Positions 1-13,563 of a stretch of DNA of 64,000 nucleotides are shown here, piece by piece. The DNA is from Helicoverpa zea (lineage: Eukaryota > Arthropoda > Insecta > Lepidoptera > Noctuidae): positions 8,742,001 to 8,806,000 of the forward strand of contig NC_061461.1 in the NCBI RefSeq assembly GCF_022581195.2, read 5' to 3'. The notes under the pieces are model-generated. The model was not told where the DNA came from and made no database searches. It saw nothing but the letters and a program-made list of their open reading frames with translations. Positions within the stretch are counted from its first letter, which is position 1, and every line of letters starts with the position of its first letter. The position numbers and the translations under genes were made by a program.

Positions 1-2461
1 CTGTAAGCCACCGTGGTCGATAATCGGCTAGGAAGACATCATCATCAATTGTAGGCTACTCATGGGTATGATAATACTTTTTCAGGAATGTCAAGCACGC
101 AGTTTACGCCACAGTTAGTAAGCTTTAAAACATTTAACCTTCCTCAAATGCAGGTCATCACGTCACTCTCTAAGCAAACCAAATGACTGCATCATAGGAA
201 AACCTAACCTACCATGACTAATATTAATCTCATGTATTAAAATATTGTTTCAGTACACATACATGTCACATTTATCTTGATTAATTGAATATGTAGAGAA
301 ATTCCTAAACATTCTAGTCAGACAGCTTGACGTCAACCGAGTGTGACCAAGAGCACGAAAATCTGGAAAATCTAGAACATTGTCCTTAGATAAGAGAAAA
401 TTAATTATATTGTAATTGAGTCATAATTTGGCTATCTACTACCTTTCTGAGGCGAATGACGTATTCTGGAGAGCATACATATATAAGAGACCTTTACAGG
501 ATTTCTACGATTATTTATTTGGGTGTCTAATAACTTCGGAAATATTTTCATAGTGCCTTAAAACTATACATGACAAGTGTCATGAATAGTTTATCTTGAC
601 TTGCATATTGTTAAATTATTTATAGGACGTAGGCGAAGCGGTCACACAGTCTAATTCAATATATAAGTTTGTGCTTAATTATTTTGATTGCATTTCCATT
701 TTTCGCAGATGTGCCGCGAAATTCATATTAGCTCTTAATATTATTACGTTTTCATACGAAATTAAGACGGTGATTATTATTATTAGCACTTCGACTACTT
801 CTTTATTAATTTGATTCTCAGGCGCCATCGTGGCTCAACGCTTTCGTCACCGATCGGTTTTATCCGGATCTTAGCTATATTTATGAAACTTGTGTAGTAA
901 GAATATAAAAATAATAAGAGATCTACCGAACATTGTTGACTGGGATTGATAAACACAAATATTTGATTTCGCCAACATTATTAACATACTCATCCGACCA
1001 GAGTATACCTGTCTTGCAGTGATCACCGTTTTAAAGGCACACATTAGTACATTGGTACGTGTGTTGAAATAAATTAGGTACTTACATCATTATCTGAGCT
1101 GTCGACTAAGTAAATGCAATCAATTATTTTTCGCAGAACAATAGCCAGATTTGCCAGGACTCGTCTCCGCAAATTAAATAATTACAAAGGCAGTCACACA
1201 ATAATAAGTAATGGTCGATTAAAATTTAATATCGACATTTATATCGATATTAATCGTAAAACTTATAACGTACGACACATCTTAGTTTCTTAACGATTAA
1301 TTTCAATGCGATACCAATAAAGTCGAAGCTCGGCTTTACAACATTTAGCGGTAATAAACCATCAGTTTACAGCCAGCATGTCTTGTACATAGGTATCGAC
1401 AACTCTGGGAGCTATCAACTTTTGAATATTCATAAGGGAACCTTGACCAATACATTTGTCCACGCAACGGACAGGTACCCACACTATGACGTTTCAAAGA
1501 CCATGTCTATGTAAATTTTGAATTTCTACCTATGCTAAGGAAACTGGACATTTGTTAGGAAATACCGTTTTCGATGTGTGTGCGCAACAGGCAATTACAG
1601 CTGTAGAGATTATAGGTTAATTTGCTCGATGAAATCGCTAAGCGCCGTTTAATTACCGGTAAATTTGTCGGACGTGCTGCGGTTTTAATGGATGCAATTA
1701 TCTTTGTCTTTAATCGGCATTGAAAACATTGAAAGTTCTTCTATGTAGTTACAATGCTAACTGTATTTGAATGTTGCTGAATAAATATGAATAATTATTC
1801 ATTTGTAACACATTATTTCCCTTCAAAGATGCACCACAAAAGACGGTCTATTTAGAGCAAACAATTTTAGAGAAACCTAAATTCATCACAAAAACAAAAT
1901 TTATTACCAAGGAAAAAGCGACTCGTCTGGCCATTTCCATTTATATTCCAGTTTTTGCATCAACATACAATATACCATCGTTAATGGGATAAAAGTAAGA
2001 TAAAAAGGAAACACTAATAAAATACTTCCCTTGTAACATAACTGTGTTCAACAAATCAAGACAAGAGATAACACGAGTTGATGTTGTTCGCTTAATATAT
2101 CTACAGAATAAAATGATACTTAGATATTATTGTTTAAATTAATGTTCACATAAATCTCTCTCACCTACTTAGTTCGGATTTTGGAAAAATATGATAAGTG
2201 TAGCTACAGTGGAAACAATTTAATTTTCTCTTCGGACAAAAGCCATAGGATAATACGAAATTATTTATAACAATAATAATGTAATAATTCACACACAAAC
2301 CAAAAGCAATAAATATAAAAATCGATATAATGTAACATCAGTAGCACTCTTTCCCAATTTCAAGACATAATGTTAATCAGCTGAGCCAACAAGAATGCGA
2401 TTCGTGGGAAGTACCACCCGTATATTACCAAGTGTAACATTAAAAACAGAAGCATAACATC
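1..2461. other. AT-rich non-coding DNA, no feature recognised
   Basis: Both strands were read and no open frame with recognisable protein, RNA gene or bounded repeat was found. The sequence is AT-rich with stop codons in all frames. Small TATCG/CGATA-rich patches occur, for example near 1,230-1,260. Probably intergenic or intronic. Confidence 0.5.
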
Positions 2462-2530
2462 GAGATATCGAATGAATCGATAACGACTATCGAGTTACTT
2501 TTACGACTATCGGAAACGAAACGGTATCGT
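2462..2530. promoter_or_regulatory. Cluster of CGATA/TATCG motifs
   Basis: Five copies of CGATA or its complement TATCG lie within about 65 bases (2466-2470, 2478-2482, 2488-2492, 2508-2512, 2525-2529). Two belong to an exact 10-base direct repeat ACGACTATCG with a 20-base period. In Drosophila CGATA is the core of BEAF-32 and DREF sites (established for flies). Use of the same motif in this organism is an inference. No transcript start is visible beside it, so insulator, promoter and chance are all open. Confidence 0.3.
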
Positions 2531-5500
2531 AACTAATGCAAATGTCAAGAAACCAAGAATGCGAGAACAAAGAAACAGACATAAATCTGTGAAAAATGGC
2601 GGAACTTTCTATGGCCTTAACCTATTAAATAATACGATAATTAAGTCTTATTTTATTTTCTTTTGTTAAATAGTGACATGTGAATATATTTAAGCAAGAA
2701 TAAAATATGACTTAATTTTTGACATTGCGTATTTTGATTCAGATGATCACATTTACAGATGCAATTAAATCATTATTCAGCTGCTTGTTATATTTTATTT
2801 CTTTACATATGTAAGGAAGTTTGCTCCACAGTTTACCATTAACATTTCAGTGTTTGCCTCATTATGCATAGTGAAAGTATTATTTAGTGAACGTTACATG
2901 CATTGTTGCATCCATGCCGTTTTCTCGAGGAAAACTCACACAAATGTATGAAAAGGACGCTTCGCATTTATATGGGAACTTTCAGTGTTTCTTGCTTTTG
3001 TAAGTAAATAAGACAGACGAAAGTAAGCATAAATCACCGCGTGCATAAAGCTACCAAAAAAAAATATGTTAGCTGTGAAATGCGAATATGCTGATGGCAA
3101 CTCTGATTTATTTATGTCCAGTGGAAACTATTCTAATTTTCGTAATGGAATAAAATATTTTTGTGTTATATTTTTTGTACTTCTTGCATAAACCTTAACA
3201 TATATACATTTCTATGATTAGATTTATTAAATAAAGTTATTATTATTTTATGCAAATACATAGTGTTCAACAGGGTGTTGACGCACAAAACATCTGACCC
3301 AAAGAGAATCAAGTTCGATTTCAATAACCAGGACATACGATATTAATAGTCACCTATTCTGCTTAATTTGAATTGTTAATTATGTGAAAAACAAAGGTGT
3401 GGGTAATTATTTATATTTTATTTGACATATTACTGCAAATTCCGGAGATGTTACGCCTGATACCGGCTGTGTACCGATAACCATTTGTCGAAACAATAAT
3501 TTATTGTTCGTATATGTTAATCAAGTAACAAGTAGACAAGCAGGTTTTACGGAATTTTCATTATCTTTTTTATTGTTTCAAATCGGAATGCGAAGATTCC
3601 TGTTTGTGTAAATTTTATATTTTGGTGATATTTTATTTGCAAGACTCAGTAAAATAATATTAAAATTGCAAGAACCAATTTCATTAAAATACTTAGTTTT
3701 ACGACATCGTGATGCACGACAATTACATAAAATAAGTCTTAAATCATTTGATTTCAAAATATATAAATTATTGCTCAATACTTTAATCAACTGTCCAATC
3801 AAGCTTTGCAATTATTATTTGATATTACACAAAAAAAAGAACAAACTTTTACGACATCCACGATTCGCACGTCTCATAAAATGGCCGACAAAAAATAGAC
3901 AATAAAATCCTATACACAAAATGACATGTAAATTGGTAATTTACAATCGATATGTTCGATCGTTTCGGTCAATTTTTGTATTTTTACGACATTTCTCGGA
4001 TTGTGACGTCATATACCATTGTGCTACCGTAGGCTTAGCAACAGCTGCCGAAATAATTAACTGAGTTTTTTTTTTTTGTATTTTATTAACTTCTAATTTT
4101 ATGACTTAGATTTGACCCCTGAACTTATTAATATTGATTAGCAACATTTTCTACTGATATCAATTTTATGGTGGAAAATCCGTTTGTAAAAGTTTGATAG
4201 AGCCATGGAAAATACACTTAGTTTTAGGTAATTAAAACAAAACGTAAGTAATTTTCCTAAATATTTTTACTGAAGATTTTGTTCATGAAATGCCGAAGTT
4301 TCCAGGAAACAGAAAAACCAGGAAAAAATAACGCTAGTTTGTGATTTTCCCCATTGTCATATCCTTCCAATAGTCATAAAAAATCCCCCCATCTTAGAAG
4401 GAGTATTTGTATGCGACCAACAAAAGATTAATTTAAAGGTAAATCACTCTAACACCGACCTCAATTATAAATGGATTCTTCTTCCAAAATAACGTCTTAT
4501 TTGTATTCAAAATGCGACTACAACTGATGTGTTCGCCTTAGTATTCCCAAAACACTATACATTGTCGATTTAGAACTGATATCAATTTGTAGTTAAGCAC
4601 GCGAAAGGAATATTAAACGTAATGTACACGTAATAAATTTGAGTGAAAAAACGTTGCATACATAAACACGATAGGTTAACGATTTGTTTCTCTTTTTTTA
4701 TTACGATTATTAATATTTATGGTCGGTGCTAGCTTGTCGGGAGTTCACTTCGAACGGTGTGACAAGGCTAAAACAAATGACAGTCTAGCCTAGTAGAAAG
4801 AAGCTTGTATTATGTAAAATAATGTGAGGAAAGTTCAAAAGAAACATATGTTCTCTTTCTTTGACAATTTAATGAATTTTCTAAAGACCTTGGAGACAGA
4901 AATATTGAGACCTCAGACAGTTTTTTGTGTTGACACCGCGGCTTGTTATGATTATTTACAGAAGCTTCTTTTCCAACTAGACATTCTTCAAATATTCTCA
5001 GTTATTAAGGCTTTACACATCTTAATATAAAGGGACTTTTAATGAATATAATGACCATGGTTGAATACAGATAGGTACTTAAACACTCTTGTCAGCAAAT
5101 TAGCTTACATCCATAATACCACTTGCAACTGGCAAGCAAAGTGCACCGATATTCTTGAATCTAAGTAAGTCTATGAATATTTATGCTAAGATAATCTAGA
5201 TTAAACCAGATTAATTAGACGCGAACATCCGTCAGTTCCGTTTATCTATAATTTAAGCATTGCTGTATTTCTGTGATATACCTAAAGAAGATTATTAAAG
5301 CATGTAATTTTGTACTGTAACTGAAAATTCTTGCAAAGACGTTGCATGTAGGAATGTGTGTATAGGCAGGTATGTACATGTAAGTAAAAATGAAATCCAA
5401 TATTTTCACTCACACATAAATAAATGGAATATGATTTAAAAAGTATAACCCACAATGGTAGAATAGTAGTAAAATTACAATGAAGATAAAGTAGGTAGGT

Positions 5501-5619
5501 ATCCGTATAACACAAAACACTTTACACAGACTCTTATTCCACCCTAATTATCAATTAACTGAGGCAACTTGTTCACCTGTCACATTAGTCAGTAATCAGC
5601 ACAAGTACAACATGTGCAG
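2531..5619. other. AT-rich non-coding DNA, no feature recognised
   Basis: No gene or bounded repeat was recognised. Short open frames (for example 3666-3905) are low-complexity translations of AT-rich DNA and lack recognisable motifs. A short ATG frame at 2596 (starting ATGGCGGAA) closes after ten codons and has no splice donor at its end. Confidence 0.45.
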
Positions 5620-5705
5620 CACTAAGTTGTGCCGCGCGACTCCGCCTGCGTCTCCGGAGATATCGCACCGGTATATCGATGCTTTGAACGCCGCCGCGAA
5701 TTCAC
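5620..5705. promoter_or_regulatory. Short CpG-containing GC-rich patch
   Basis: About 85 bases of clearly higher GC content, with several CpGs (around CCGCGCGACTCCGCC and ACGCCGCCGCGAA), stand out from AT-rich surroundings. Such patches often mark promoters, 5' exons or enhancers in insects. No TATA box, initiator or splice donor could be tied to it convincingly, so only the composition is claimed. Confidence 0.2.
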
Positions 5706-6477
5706 AAAAGCTGCTCACACACTGAGATGACAACATTCGCAATTCTTCCCAATAAAATTATTTTTCTACCGCCTTCAATATTCAACACCTCATTGTTTAA
5801 ACCCATAAAATAATAAAGTCTTTGTCAAAATGACCCATAGGTGCCACTAAACAAATACAAGTTGAATATTCATAGTCAGCTTCCAAATTGAATAAAATTT
5901 CAGCCAATAAGAAAAACTATTATTGGCATCGTATAAACTTATTGTTAAACAAATCTAACAGTTATCGACATACATATAAAAATTTAATACAAGTCACCTC
6001 GTACGCATTCAAGTCATTCATTAACCATTGCTGATGAAACGCAAAATTCCTAACGTACAAAATAAATGTCACCGTAAGTATATGTAATTAATTACGTGAA
6101 ACCAAACACACTTTGGTGTCACAGACTTTGTTCATAATTAGCATGTTACGGTGTGTACACAGTGACAAAAACACAGCAGTGTAATCGTCAAACAAGCGAA
6201 ATTTAACATCGAGTCGACAACTATACGCCTATGTTCCTTTATGTTCGGCGTACACATTCGACTAACGGTTGCAGACCATCCTACACTTATTGAGCTCTCA
6301 ATGATGTTTAAGATTTATTTTATGTATGTTCCTTATCAGCTTGTTAATTATGTTTCTGTAGATAACCCCAATACAAACAACCTCAGTAATAATTTATCGA
6401 CCATTAGCATATCCAAAACATTGCAAGTTTATTTTTTAGTTTTGCTCAATATTCGTTTTTGAATAGCTTAGTGCGCA

Positions 6478-7150
6478 ATCATTGATCTGTCCCCTGTGTG
6501 TCCCACTCCGAATGACAAAGATTCTCGAGTCGCTCTCGGCTGTATCTCGATTGTTTTGCATATCGCGCAACCACTTCTGTGCAGCTGATGCGAGGCAAAT
6601 TAATGATCAAATGGAATCCCGCCACTGTCCGGTTTACTTGAACTTCCGACGTGCGCCGGACAAACGAAGAATGCACACAACAGAACACACTTTGAACTTT
6701 ATGGCGGCCACACATGAAAAAGTGGACAAAGCCTAACTACGAAATAACTTTGGTATCATAATTCAATTACTCCGTCCTTGGTGAGTGCGCGGACGCCTCG
6801 TCCATCAATCACACTTTCAACTGTATCAAGCTTTTTTGCGGCTTGCGCCATCACCACGTCTCTTTAAGAGACCGCCGAACAGACTGCCATAATTTGTCAA
6901 ACTTTTTTATTCAATTAATTGATCACCGTGACCGAGCCGAGCCAGCCGCGTAGCGCACTGAGGAAATATTAACATACTCCATGATTATGTATCTAAGAAC
7001 TGAATGTCATTAACCATTTCCTGCACAAGAGTTTCGAGGGTCCATCTTTCAAGTCGGTATTGAATAAATATTGTTCAACAAGTTGCCAAGTGACATTTTG
7101 TTGCGCTGGCGCATCGGACGGCTGCCCCCTCCCACGTCATCTCACGAAGT
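6478..7150. promoter_or_regulatory. GC-enriched segment with overlapping open frames on both strands
   Basis: This stretch has more CpG and GC than its surroundings, especially 6478-6735, 6930-6960 and 7105-7145. Open frames overlap on opposite strands (6482-6736 plus, 6479-6715 minus). Neither starts with ATG and neither resembles a known protein, so they are probably by-products of composition. A GGCGGCCA block occurs near 6703. A promoter or 5' exon region is the best guess; a decayed repeat is equally possible. Confidence 0.2.
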
Positions 7151-10100
7151 CCACTCTCAACGTGAACAATTTATTTCCAACGCGTTTATGCAAAACATGA
7201 CAATTAAAATTGTTTTATGAATTCATAGTCGGATCAATTAAGATTTCATTTTGATAAGGACGCTACTTTTGTGAACTATATCATTAGGCTTCATCACGTC
7301 CAACTAGTAGTTGAGTTATGAGGGCCTTTAACAATAATAATCTGTCATTTCCCTCTACTGGCAATTTTTGCAGTAGCTCTAGTTAAGCAGACTCGAAGCA
7401 AAGTCACCTTAAATATGATGTTCAGAAAAGAATTACGTTGGCAATCTGAAATTTATATCAGTGTCTTCATACATAAAGGTATAACGAGTGCGTTCACAAA
7501 AGAAGTTCAGGTCTCAATAAACTTCGAACAATAAAAGTAAGGAAGATGAAGATTTAATGCTAAGTGGCGCCCAACTACTGTCTCTGGTCTCATTGAATTT
7601 ATGAGAATCAGGTTACAGCGGCGTGTTTTCAGATTTATAACGTTCCGACAAACGCTGCGAAGCAAATATTTTGAAGAACGAGAGACGGAATAACATAAAA
7701 GAAGTTATGCTTATACAAAGAATAATACAGAGACGCATAACAACCAATTTTCTACTTATGAAAGTGAAGTACAAGAGCCTTAAAATACTGAGAAGTGGCT
7801 CATAAAACTCTTTCAAAAGACAGGGCGATATGCAAAACGGCCGTCAAATCTTTAGGGAGTTAAAATGAAGACATAAAGAATAATGGTGGTTCGCAAAAGC
7901 AGTGTTAATTTCCTACAGACATTAACAGGGCCATCTTAACAGCACATCGGTGCTTCACATACAGACGGACAAACCCCTATTGTGACGAGTGTTATTCGTG
8001 TCATGGACATAGTTAAGGCGGACACTGCAAACGCAGCTATTGTCGGGTACAAAGTAAACATGAATGGCGGCGGTAAAGACTTCCGATTGTTCATAAAGCC
8101 AGCTACATTATTAGCGGAGACAGTTGACGATTTTTGACACAAGAAACAAGTGAGTAATATTCATACTTCACATACTTGCTGCTAAAGATTCCTTTTGTTT
8201 TCCCTTCGTTTTCATTCCTTTCTATTTTAGTGTGGGCATTCGTATTCATGAAAGCTTTTTCAATCAATGTATTCTAAAGATTGATCACGCATTCTGAAAC
8301 ATCTATTTGTGAGCTAAGCAATATTATTATGTTTATGAAGAAGGCAAAAGTTAATATTGAGTAAATATTGCAAAAGAGTTTTATTTTCCTTATTTGAAAA
8401 TGGACTGTGTATATGACGAAACTATTAATATCTTCGTACCTGGTTGAAACTAATTTCATAATTCTACATGTCCCAACTAAAAATATTACTTAGAATTAAG
8501 CTGTCGAGCCTCAAACATTATGTCTCAATACAACCTTACAAAAAAAAACTACAACAATATTTTACTGTAAATTCAGTCGTTTATAATATACCCACTGATA
8601 TCTTTATAGCTCCTGTAGTCATAAAATGTTTCGCGAAAAATGTATAAACATGATTTATTGTAAAAGTAATGTTAATAATGTCTTGAGTTGCCGCTTTAGG
8701 TTTCTCGATAAGAACTAAGAGGAGCAAAAAAATAAGGCCAGCAAGATAGTGCAGTCGGGTCTTTAGAAGCATCGATTGAAAAGAAAATAAATAATGCTAA
8801 TGAGTGTTGTCAATCAAATCGTGATTGTTCGGGTTCTAAGCATCGAGTTAGGATAGCCGCTGATCCAAATATTCAATTTCAAAATCATTTATTTGTTGCG
8901 TGATCATTAACAGATTGATTTTGATATTTTTATTGTTCACTTCCGCATTGTTCGTGTTCGTGGTCGTGTTTTGTTTCCAAACAAATTGTTTGATCTTCAT
9001 CAATATTGGTTTTGAAATACGATCTATTAAAGATCGTGTAATTTTCTCGACTATTGGTTTTATGTTAAATCGTTTTTTTTATTGATTTATTTTATGAATA
9101 TTGGCTGTGTCTTGTTTATTTTACGATACACATGACGACATAGTCTACATGGATTTGTAGTTACCTACTACAAAATACATTTTGTCTGGCACCGAACCTG
9201 TTGCAAGGACTGGAATAGTCCAGGAACTCGCTGCAAATTAATGGTCCTACAGACAATCGCGTACGCAGAACGGTTATAATTAAAATAATATATTATTTCA
9301 TATGCTACCGTAATCGCACCTCATGTTTCTTCATTAAGGCAACCATTTGTTCGAGCGCTTGGCTCGTGGTGCTAATTCGCTTTTAATGGAAATGTTATTT
9401 TTCCAACTTTGAAATTCCCTGACGTATGGTGTCAGAGAAACTTGGCGATTGATTAACTATCTAACTATAAAACTTCCGATGCATACCTAAGTTATTTTGA
9501 GGGTACATATTTCTATTTTCGTATTTTGAAAGAATTTAAAGTGAATAGAGTAGGAAAGTTTACCATTTCTGATGGGCATCGTACAAAATCGTAGTCACGT
9601 GCAAAATCAGACACTATAAAACATGAACATCAAACATTCGATAAAACCACAAGAATTTAATCGATTAAGATCGAACGCTGAATTAAATCGAGATCTTACA
9701 CAATACTATCAATGGAACGAATTAGCCGGATATAGTTTATTAACTTTCTCTGTCCATATTACAGAATGTCGTTAAATCAGAGACAGGGCGTATTATCAAT
9801 TAGCAACCGAGTCTTTAGCGTTCATTTGATTCGCGTTATGTTCGATTTAATTGATCGTTTGTCACGCCTTCTAATAAATATTAGAGCGGTGCTTAAGAAA
9901 TTATAGGACATTCTAATGTTATGTAGTTATGAGAACATTGAAAATGTGTTGGTGTTATTTTCAATTTTGTTTTGTAGTACGAAAGATAATTTCCATCACA
10001 AACTTCGCGACCATTGACATTCTCTTTTATCTCAACAATGCTCAGAACATCATAATTTATAATAAATTATTATCAGCCTGAATGAATATGACGTTAATGC

Positions 10101-11452
10101 AAAAAAATCCAAGTAAAGTATTAATATACGGAAAAGTATGATTTTTTTATAGGTCGTAAAAAATAATTAGCTTGTTAAATATTAATTGAGGTCTTTTGCA
10201 CGCCACACAACTCTCCAATTGACTTGACGACATTTTAATTTTGTTTTTTACTTTATGTAGTTGAGGTTGAGGAGTAAATGGGAGATATTTAAGAACATCT
10301 TTATTAACGAATACACTATACTACCCTATCTAATCCATCATCCCAACCAAAAAAAAAGAGAATTCACAAGCCGTAACTACCGCATCGCTTATTGAATTTC
10401 GAACAATATCATCGAAATAAAATTACAACAGTAAACATACTGAACATGATACTTAGGTAAACTACGCAAAACAAAAAAATCTTGTGTTACAAAAGTATGC
10501 AAAAAGTTTATAGCGTGTAAGAAGGCTTAAACAGATCAGATACCCCTTTATTGATCTCAGATAAAATCATTCTTGTTCCATAAAAATTGTTGAATGTTGT
10601 AAACATTTTATAAAGTTCCAATTACTTTAATTGTAAACCCAGCTGGAATAAACTAGAAACTTTATTATCATTAAAAGCGACACTTTTGCTTGCCGATGCC
10701 GATTGCAAATTGACTGCCAATGATTTTTTGTTGCAATAACCGCGTAAGGCGTGTAGTGTTCATTTATTGAGACATTAAAGTTGACTGTGGAAATAGCGTT
10801 TCTATTTAATTAGCTGGTTTCCTCACTAAATATAAAGTTAAATATTTCTTTGGTTTGGAAAAATACTTTCATATTTTTCATATTCATTTGTATGGACATG
10901 TAACGTGAACGACATTGTATACAAAAATAAGTCAAACAAAAGTCGTTTTGTAGTTGAAGGCATTGCAAATACAAGATAAAGCCCACAACATAATAAAGTT
11001 TAACATTACAATCTGACACCCCTGACATCCACCGTCATTTGCATGTATCATCGCTAATTGGTACTCACTAGCCTTACAACTCGAATAAGATATAAAACCT
11101 TTTTTTGCAAACTTTAATGCAATTGATACAGATAATTATTTAAATAGGATACCAGCAAATGCATGTCTCATACCACGAACGGTTGATGTAAGGTTTCATT
11201 TAAATCCTAGTATTGGATCGAATTAAAATAGTGATTTTATAGAAGCTTAGTCACCCTTGGGCGTAGATTAGATAGTGTGACGTTTAATTCAGTTTGCGGT
11301 TTTCGATACGAATGCCTTTGGCGTCTATGTTTGAGCGTTAATTGATGTTGATTGGTATTTTATCCGTATTTGGAGAGGATTCAGGCTTACTACTGGCTTG
11401 AAACATCCCACCGCGGAGAAAATATATTGCAATGGCAATGAAAGAAATATTA
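7151..11452. other. AT-rich non-coding DNA, no feature recognised
   Basis: No gene, RNA gene or transposon boundary was recognised on either strand. All open frames are short and of biased composition. Confidence 0.45.
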
Positions 11453-11720
11453 TCTTCTATACATATAATAAATCTGTAAAAAAACTGTGTCTGTACATTG
11501 AATATATTAAAAAAATAATAATTGGGTGGGGTTTAGAAACAGTAATGGAGCAGAAATCCAAAAAAAAAATTCTGTCTGTTTGACTGTATGTCTGTATGTC
11601 TGTTTGTTTGTACACGCTAATCTTCGGAACTACTGAACGGATTTCAATGATTTTTTCTTTGTTGTATCAGTATTAAGCCTGGTCAACATATAGGCTATAA
11701 TTTATCTTCGAAACTTGAAG

Positions 11721-12236
11721 ACCTGATGCAGAACTCCAACAGACCAACAAAACTATAAGAGACACAAAAATGGTGCCATGGCAAAAATTGTTTCATGTAA
11801 TAAGCATTTTCAGCTGAGATAATAAATTTTAAGATCTGGAACACCTGATGTGGAACCCCAAGAGCCCAGCTTCTCTGTACCATATACAGGTATGACGTTT
11901 TAGCAAAAGTTGTTCAATTTGATAAGCACTTTCTATTGACTTATACAAATTGAAGATCTAAAACACCTGATGTGGAACTCCAGGGGCCCAGCTAGACTAT
12001 AGCATATAGAGGTATGACGTTTTAGCAAAAGATGTTCAATCTGATAAGCACTCTCTGTTGACTTATAAAAATTGAAGATGTAAAACACCTGATGTGGAAC
12101 TCCAGGAGCCCAGCTAGACTATAGCATATGAAGATATGACGTTTTAGCAAAAGCGGTTCAATCTGATAAGCACTCTTTATTGACGTATAAACATCGAAGA
12201 TCTGGAACACCTGATGTGGAACTTCAAGAGCAATAC
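11721..12236 (+). repeat. Tandem array, 122-bp period, about 4.2 copies
   Basis: The landmark ACCTGATG begins at 11721, 11843, 11965, 12087 and 12209, an exact 122-base spacing each time. Each unit contains 'TGACGTTTTAGCAAAAG', 'GATAAGCACT' and 'TTGAAGATCT' blocks in the same order. The first unit (11721-11842) is the most diverged and the last is cut off after about 28 bases. Open frames read through neighbouring units on the minus strand, as expected when the period is near a multiple of three, but I see no real protein. The array sits inside the Helitron-like element and probably belongs to it. Confidence 0.85.
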
Positions 12237-12494
12237 TACACTTGAAATGAATAGAAATTAATGTTATGAAATAGGTATGGTGAGTCAAAAAAAGTAATTA
12301 GTCCGTCTTTTAGATAACCCTAAAATAATGGACACGTATTTTTCTTTTCTCTCTCTCACAAACAAATAATAACGAAGATACAACAACGCTTGAATTTCGT
12401 GTTAAGTCACTGCTTAGTACAAATTTTACATACCTAGACGTGGCGTCACGAGCCCCCACTCTCCGACTTTGTTGCGTTATATCTCATTATTATT
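12237..12494. repeat. Dispersed-repeat-like segment within the Helitron-like composite
   Basis: Non-coding sequence between the tandem array and the GC-rich insert. It includes 'CCCTAAAATAATGGACACG' near 12,318 and 'GTCACGAGCCCCCACTCTCC' near 12,445, both of which I recall as parts of common Lepidoptera repeats. No boundaries of its own were found. It ends in the 17-base direct repeat at 12478-12494. Confidence 0.3.
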
Positions 12495-13149
12495 TTGTAT
12501 GTCTCTTCCAGACCTCGAGACTACAGAGTTCCGAATTTTTGGGAGGAAAACGTAGGGCCGAAGCCAACACGCTGAAGCCCTTTTGAGACAACTTTAATGT
12601 AATGGTGACACAAAACCGACGATTATCCCTTTATACACTATAGAAATGAACCCAAGGACAATCCCCGGTGGACGTCGTTAAAAAAAAGACAATCCCCGGT
12701 TCTGTGCTAAACTATTGCTAACTATGAAGGAAAACTACTTGAGCTATTGTGATGGGATGTTAGTGGATGACAATGTATTAGGTGCATGAAAAAATGGCAG
12801 GTGGAGACTCGCCACCTCACTTACTGGGCCCCCGGGAACCAGTCACTGAATAGCAACAAGAGGTCAACAGAGACATGAGCGGCTGAAGGGTGAGGATACC
12901 TCGACGGACTTTAAACGCAGATTACGCGCTCCCTGTGCTTACCATGAGGCACCTACCCTCCGAGCAGGGCTACTAATCCTGATCTAGCGGCTCCACTTTG
13001 GACGGCCAAGCCAAGCCAGAAGCGTGAGACCTACCCCCGTCATGGTTCACTCCGACCGGCCGGAGATGGGGGACAGTATACTCTCCCTGGAGAACTCAGT
13101 ATATATAGCCCCGCGGGGTCGCTACTCCCCGTCATCAGCCTCAAATGTC
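12495..13149. mobile_element. GC-rich insert flanked by 17-bp direct repeats (probable retro-insertion)
   Basis: This 655-base GC-rich block is unlike the surrounding AT-rich DNA. It is bounded by an exact 17-base direct repeat TATATCTCATTATTATT at 12478-12494 and 13150-13166. A duplication of that length is typical of non-LTR retrotransposition. It contains the direct motif 'GACAATCCCCGGT' at about 12,657 and again at about 12,689. No reverse transcriptase or other long frame is present, and no poly-A tail is obvious at either end. The family is not identified. The 17-base repeat could instead be an older internal duplication. Confidence 0.45.
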
Positions 13150-13176
13150 TATATCTCATTATTATTGTCTTTATTA

Positions 13177-13563
13177 TCTCAAGAACCTTTGTCCCAATTA
13201 TGTTAGGGTCGACTTCCAGTCACGATGCAATTGAGTACCAGTGTTTTACAAGGAGCGACTGCCTATCTGACCTCCACAACCCGGTCACCCGCTCAACCCA
13301 ACACCCCTTGGAAAGACTTACTGGCTTCTGACTACCCATAACGACTGCCAAGAATGTTCAATGACAGCCGGAACCTACAGTTTAACATCCCCTCCAAATA
13401 ACGGTCATTGGTATTCAAAATATACGTAGAAAGTACATACGAACTTAGAAAAGTTGCATTGGCAGGCACTTGCCAGACCTGGAATCAAAGACGCACGCTC
13501 ATACTTGAGAGATTGGTTCTCTACCCATAAAACCACCACGACTTCTACTAAGTCACCACGACT
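13177..13563 (-). mobile_element. Diverged tRNA-derived SINE
   Basis: The sequence aligns along its whole length with the better-preserved SINE at 63350-63739. Shared landmarks include 'GTCGACTTCCAGTC', 'CTGCCTATCTGACCTCC', 'TTACTGGCTTCTGACTACCC', 'TAACGACTGCCAAG' and 'AGAAAGTACATACGAACTTAG'. Both pol III boxes are damaged: the B box reads GGAATCAAAGAC on the plus strand where the good copy has GGAATCGAACCC, and the A-box region reads ACCCATAAAACCA instead of CCCACTAGGCCA. Flanks TTGTCTTTATTA (from 13165) and TTGTCATTTATTTA (from 13564) look like a decayed target duplication. It is an old, transcriptionally dead copy. Confidence 0.75.

Noticed and set aside
2593..2628. Start codon ATGGCGGAA in good context
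   Set aside because: The frame closes after ten codons and has no donor site before the stop.
12022..12288. 88-codon minus-strand frame with repeated 'EVPHQVFQI' peptides
   Set aside because: The peptide repeat simply reflects the 122-bp tandem DNA array; substitutions do not preserve the frame.
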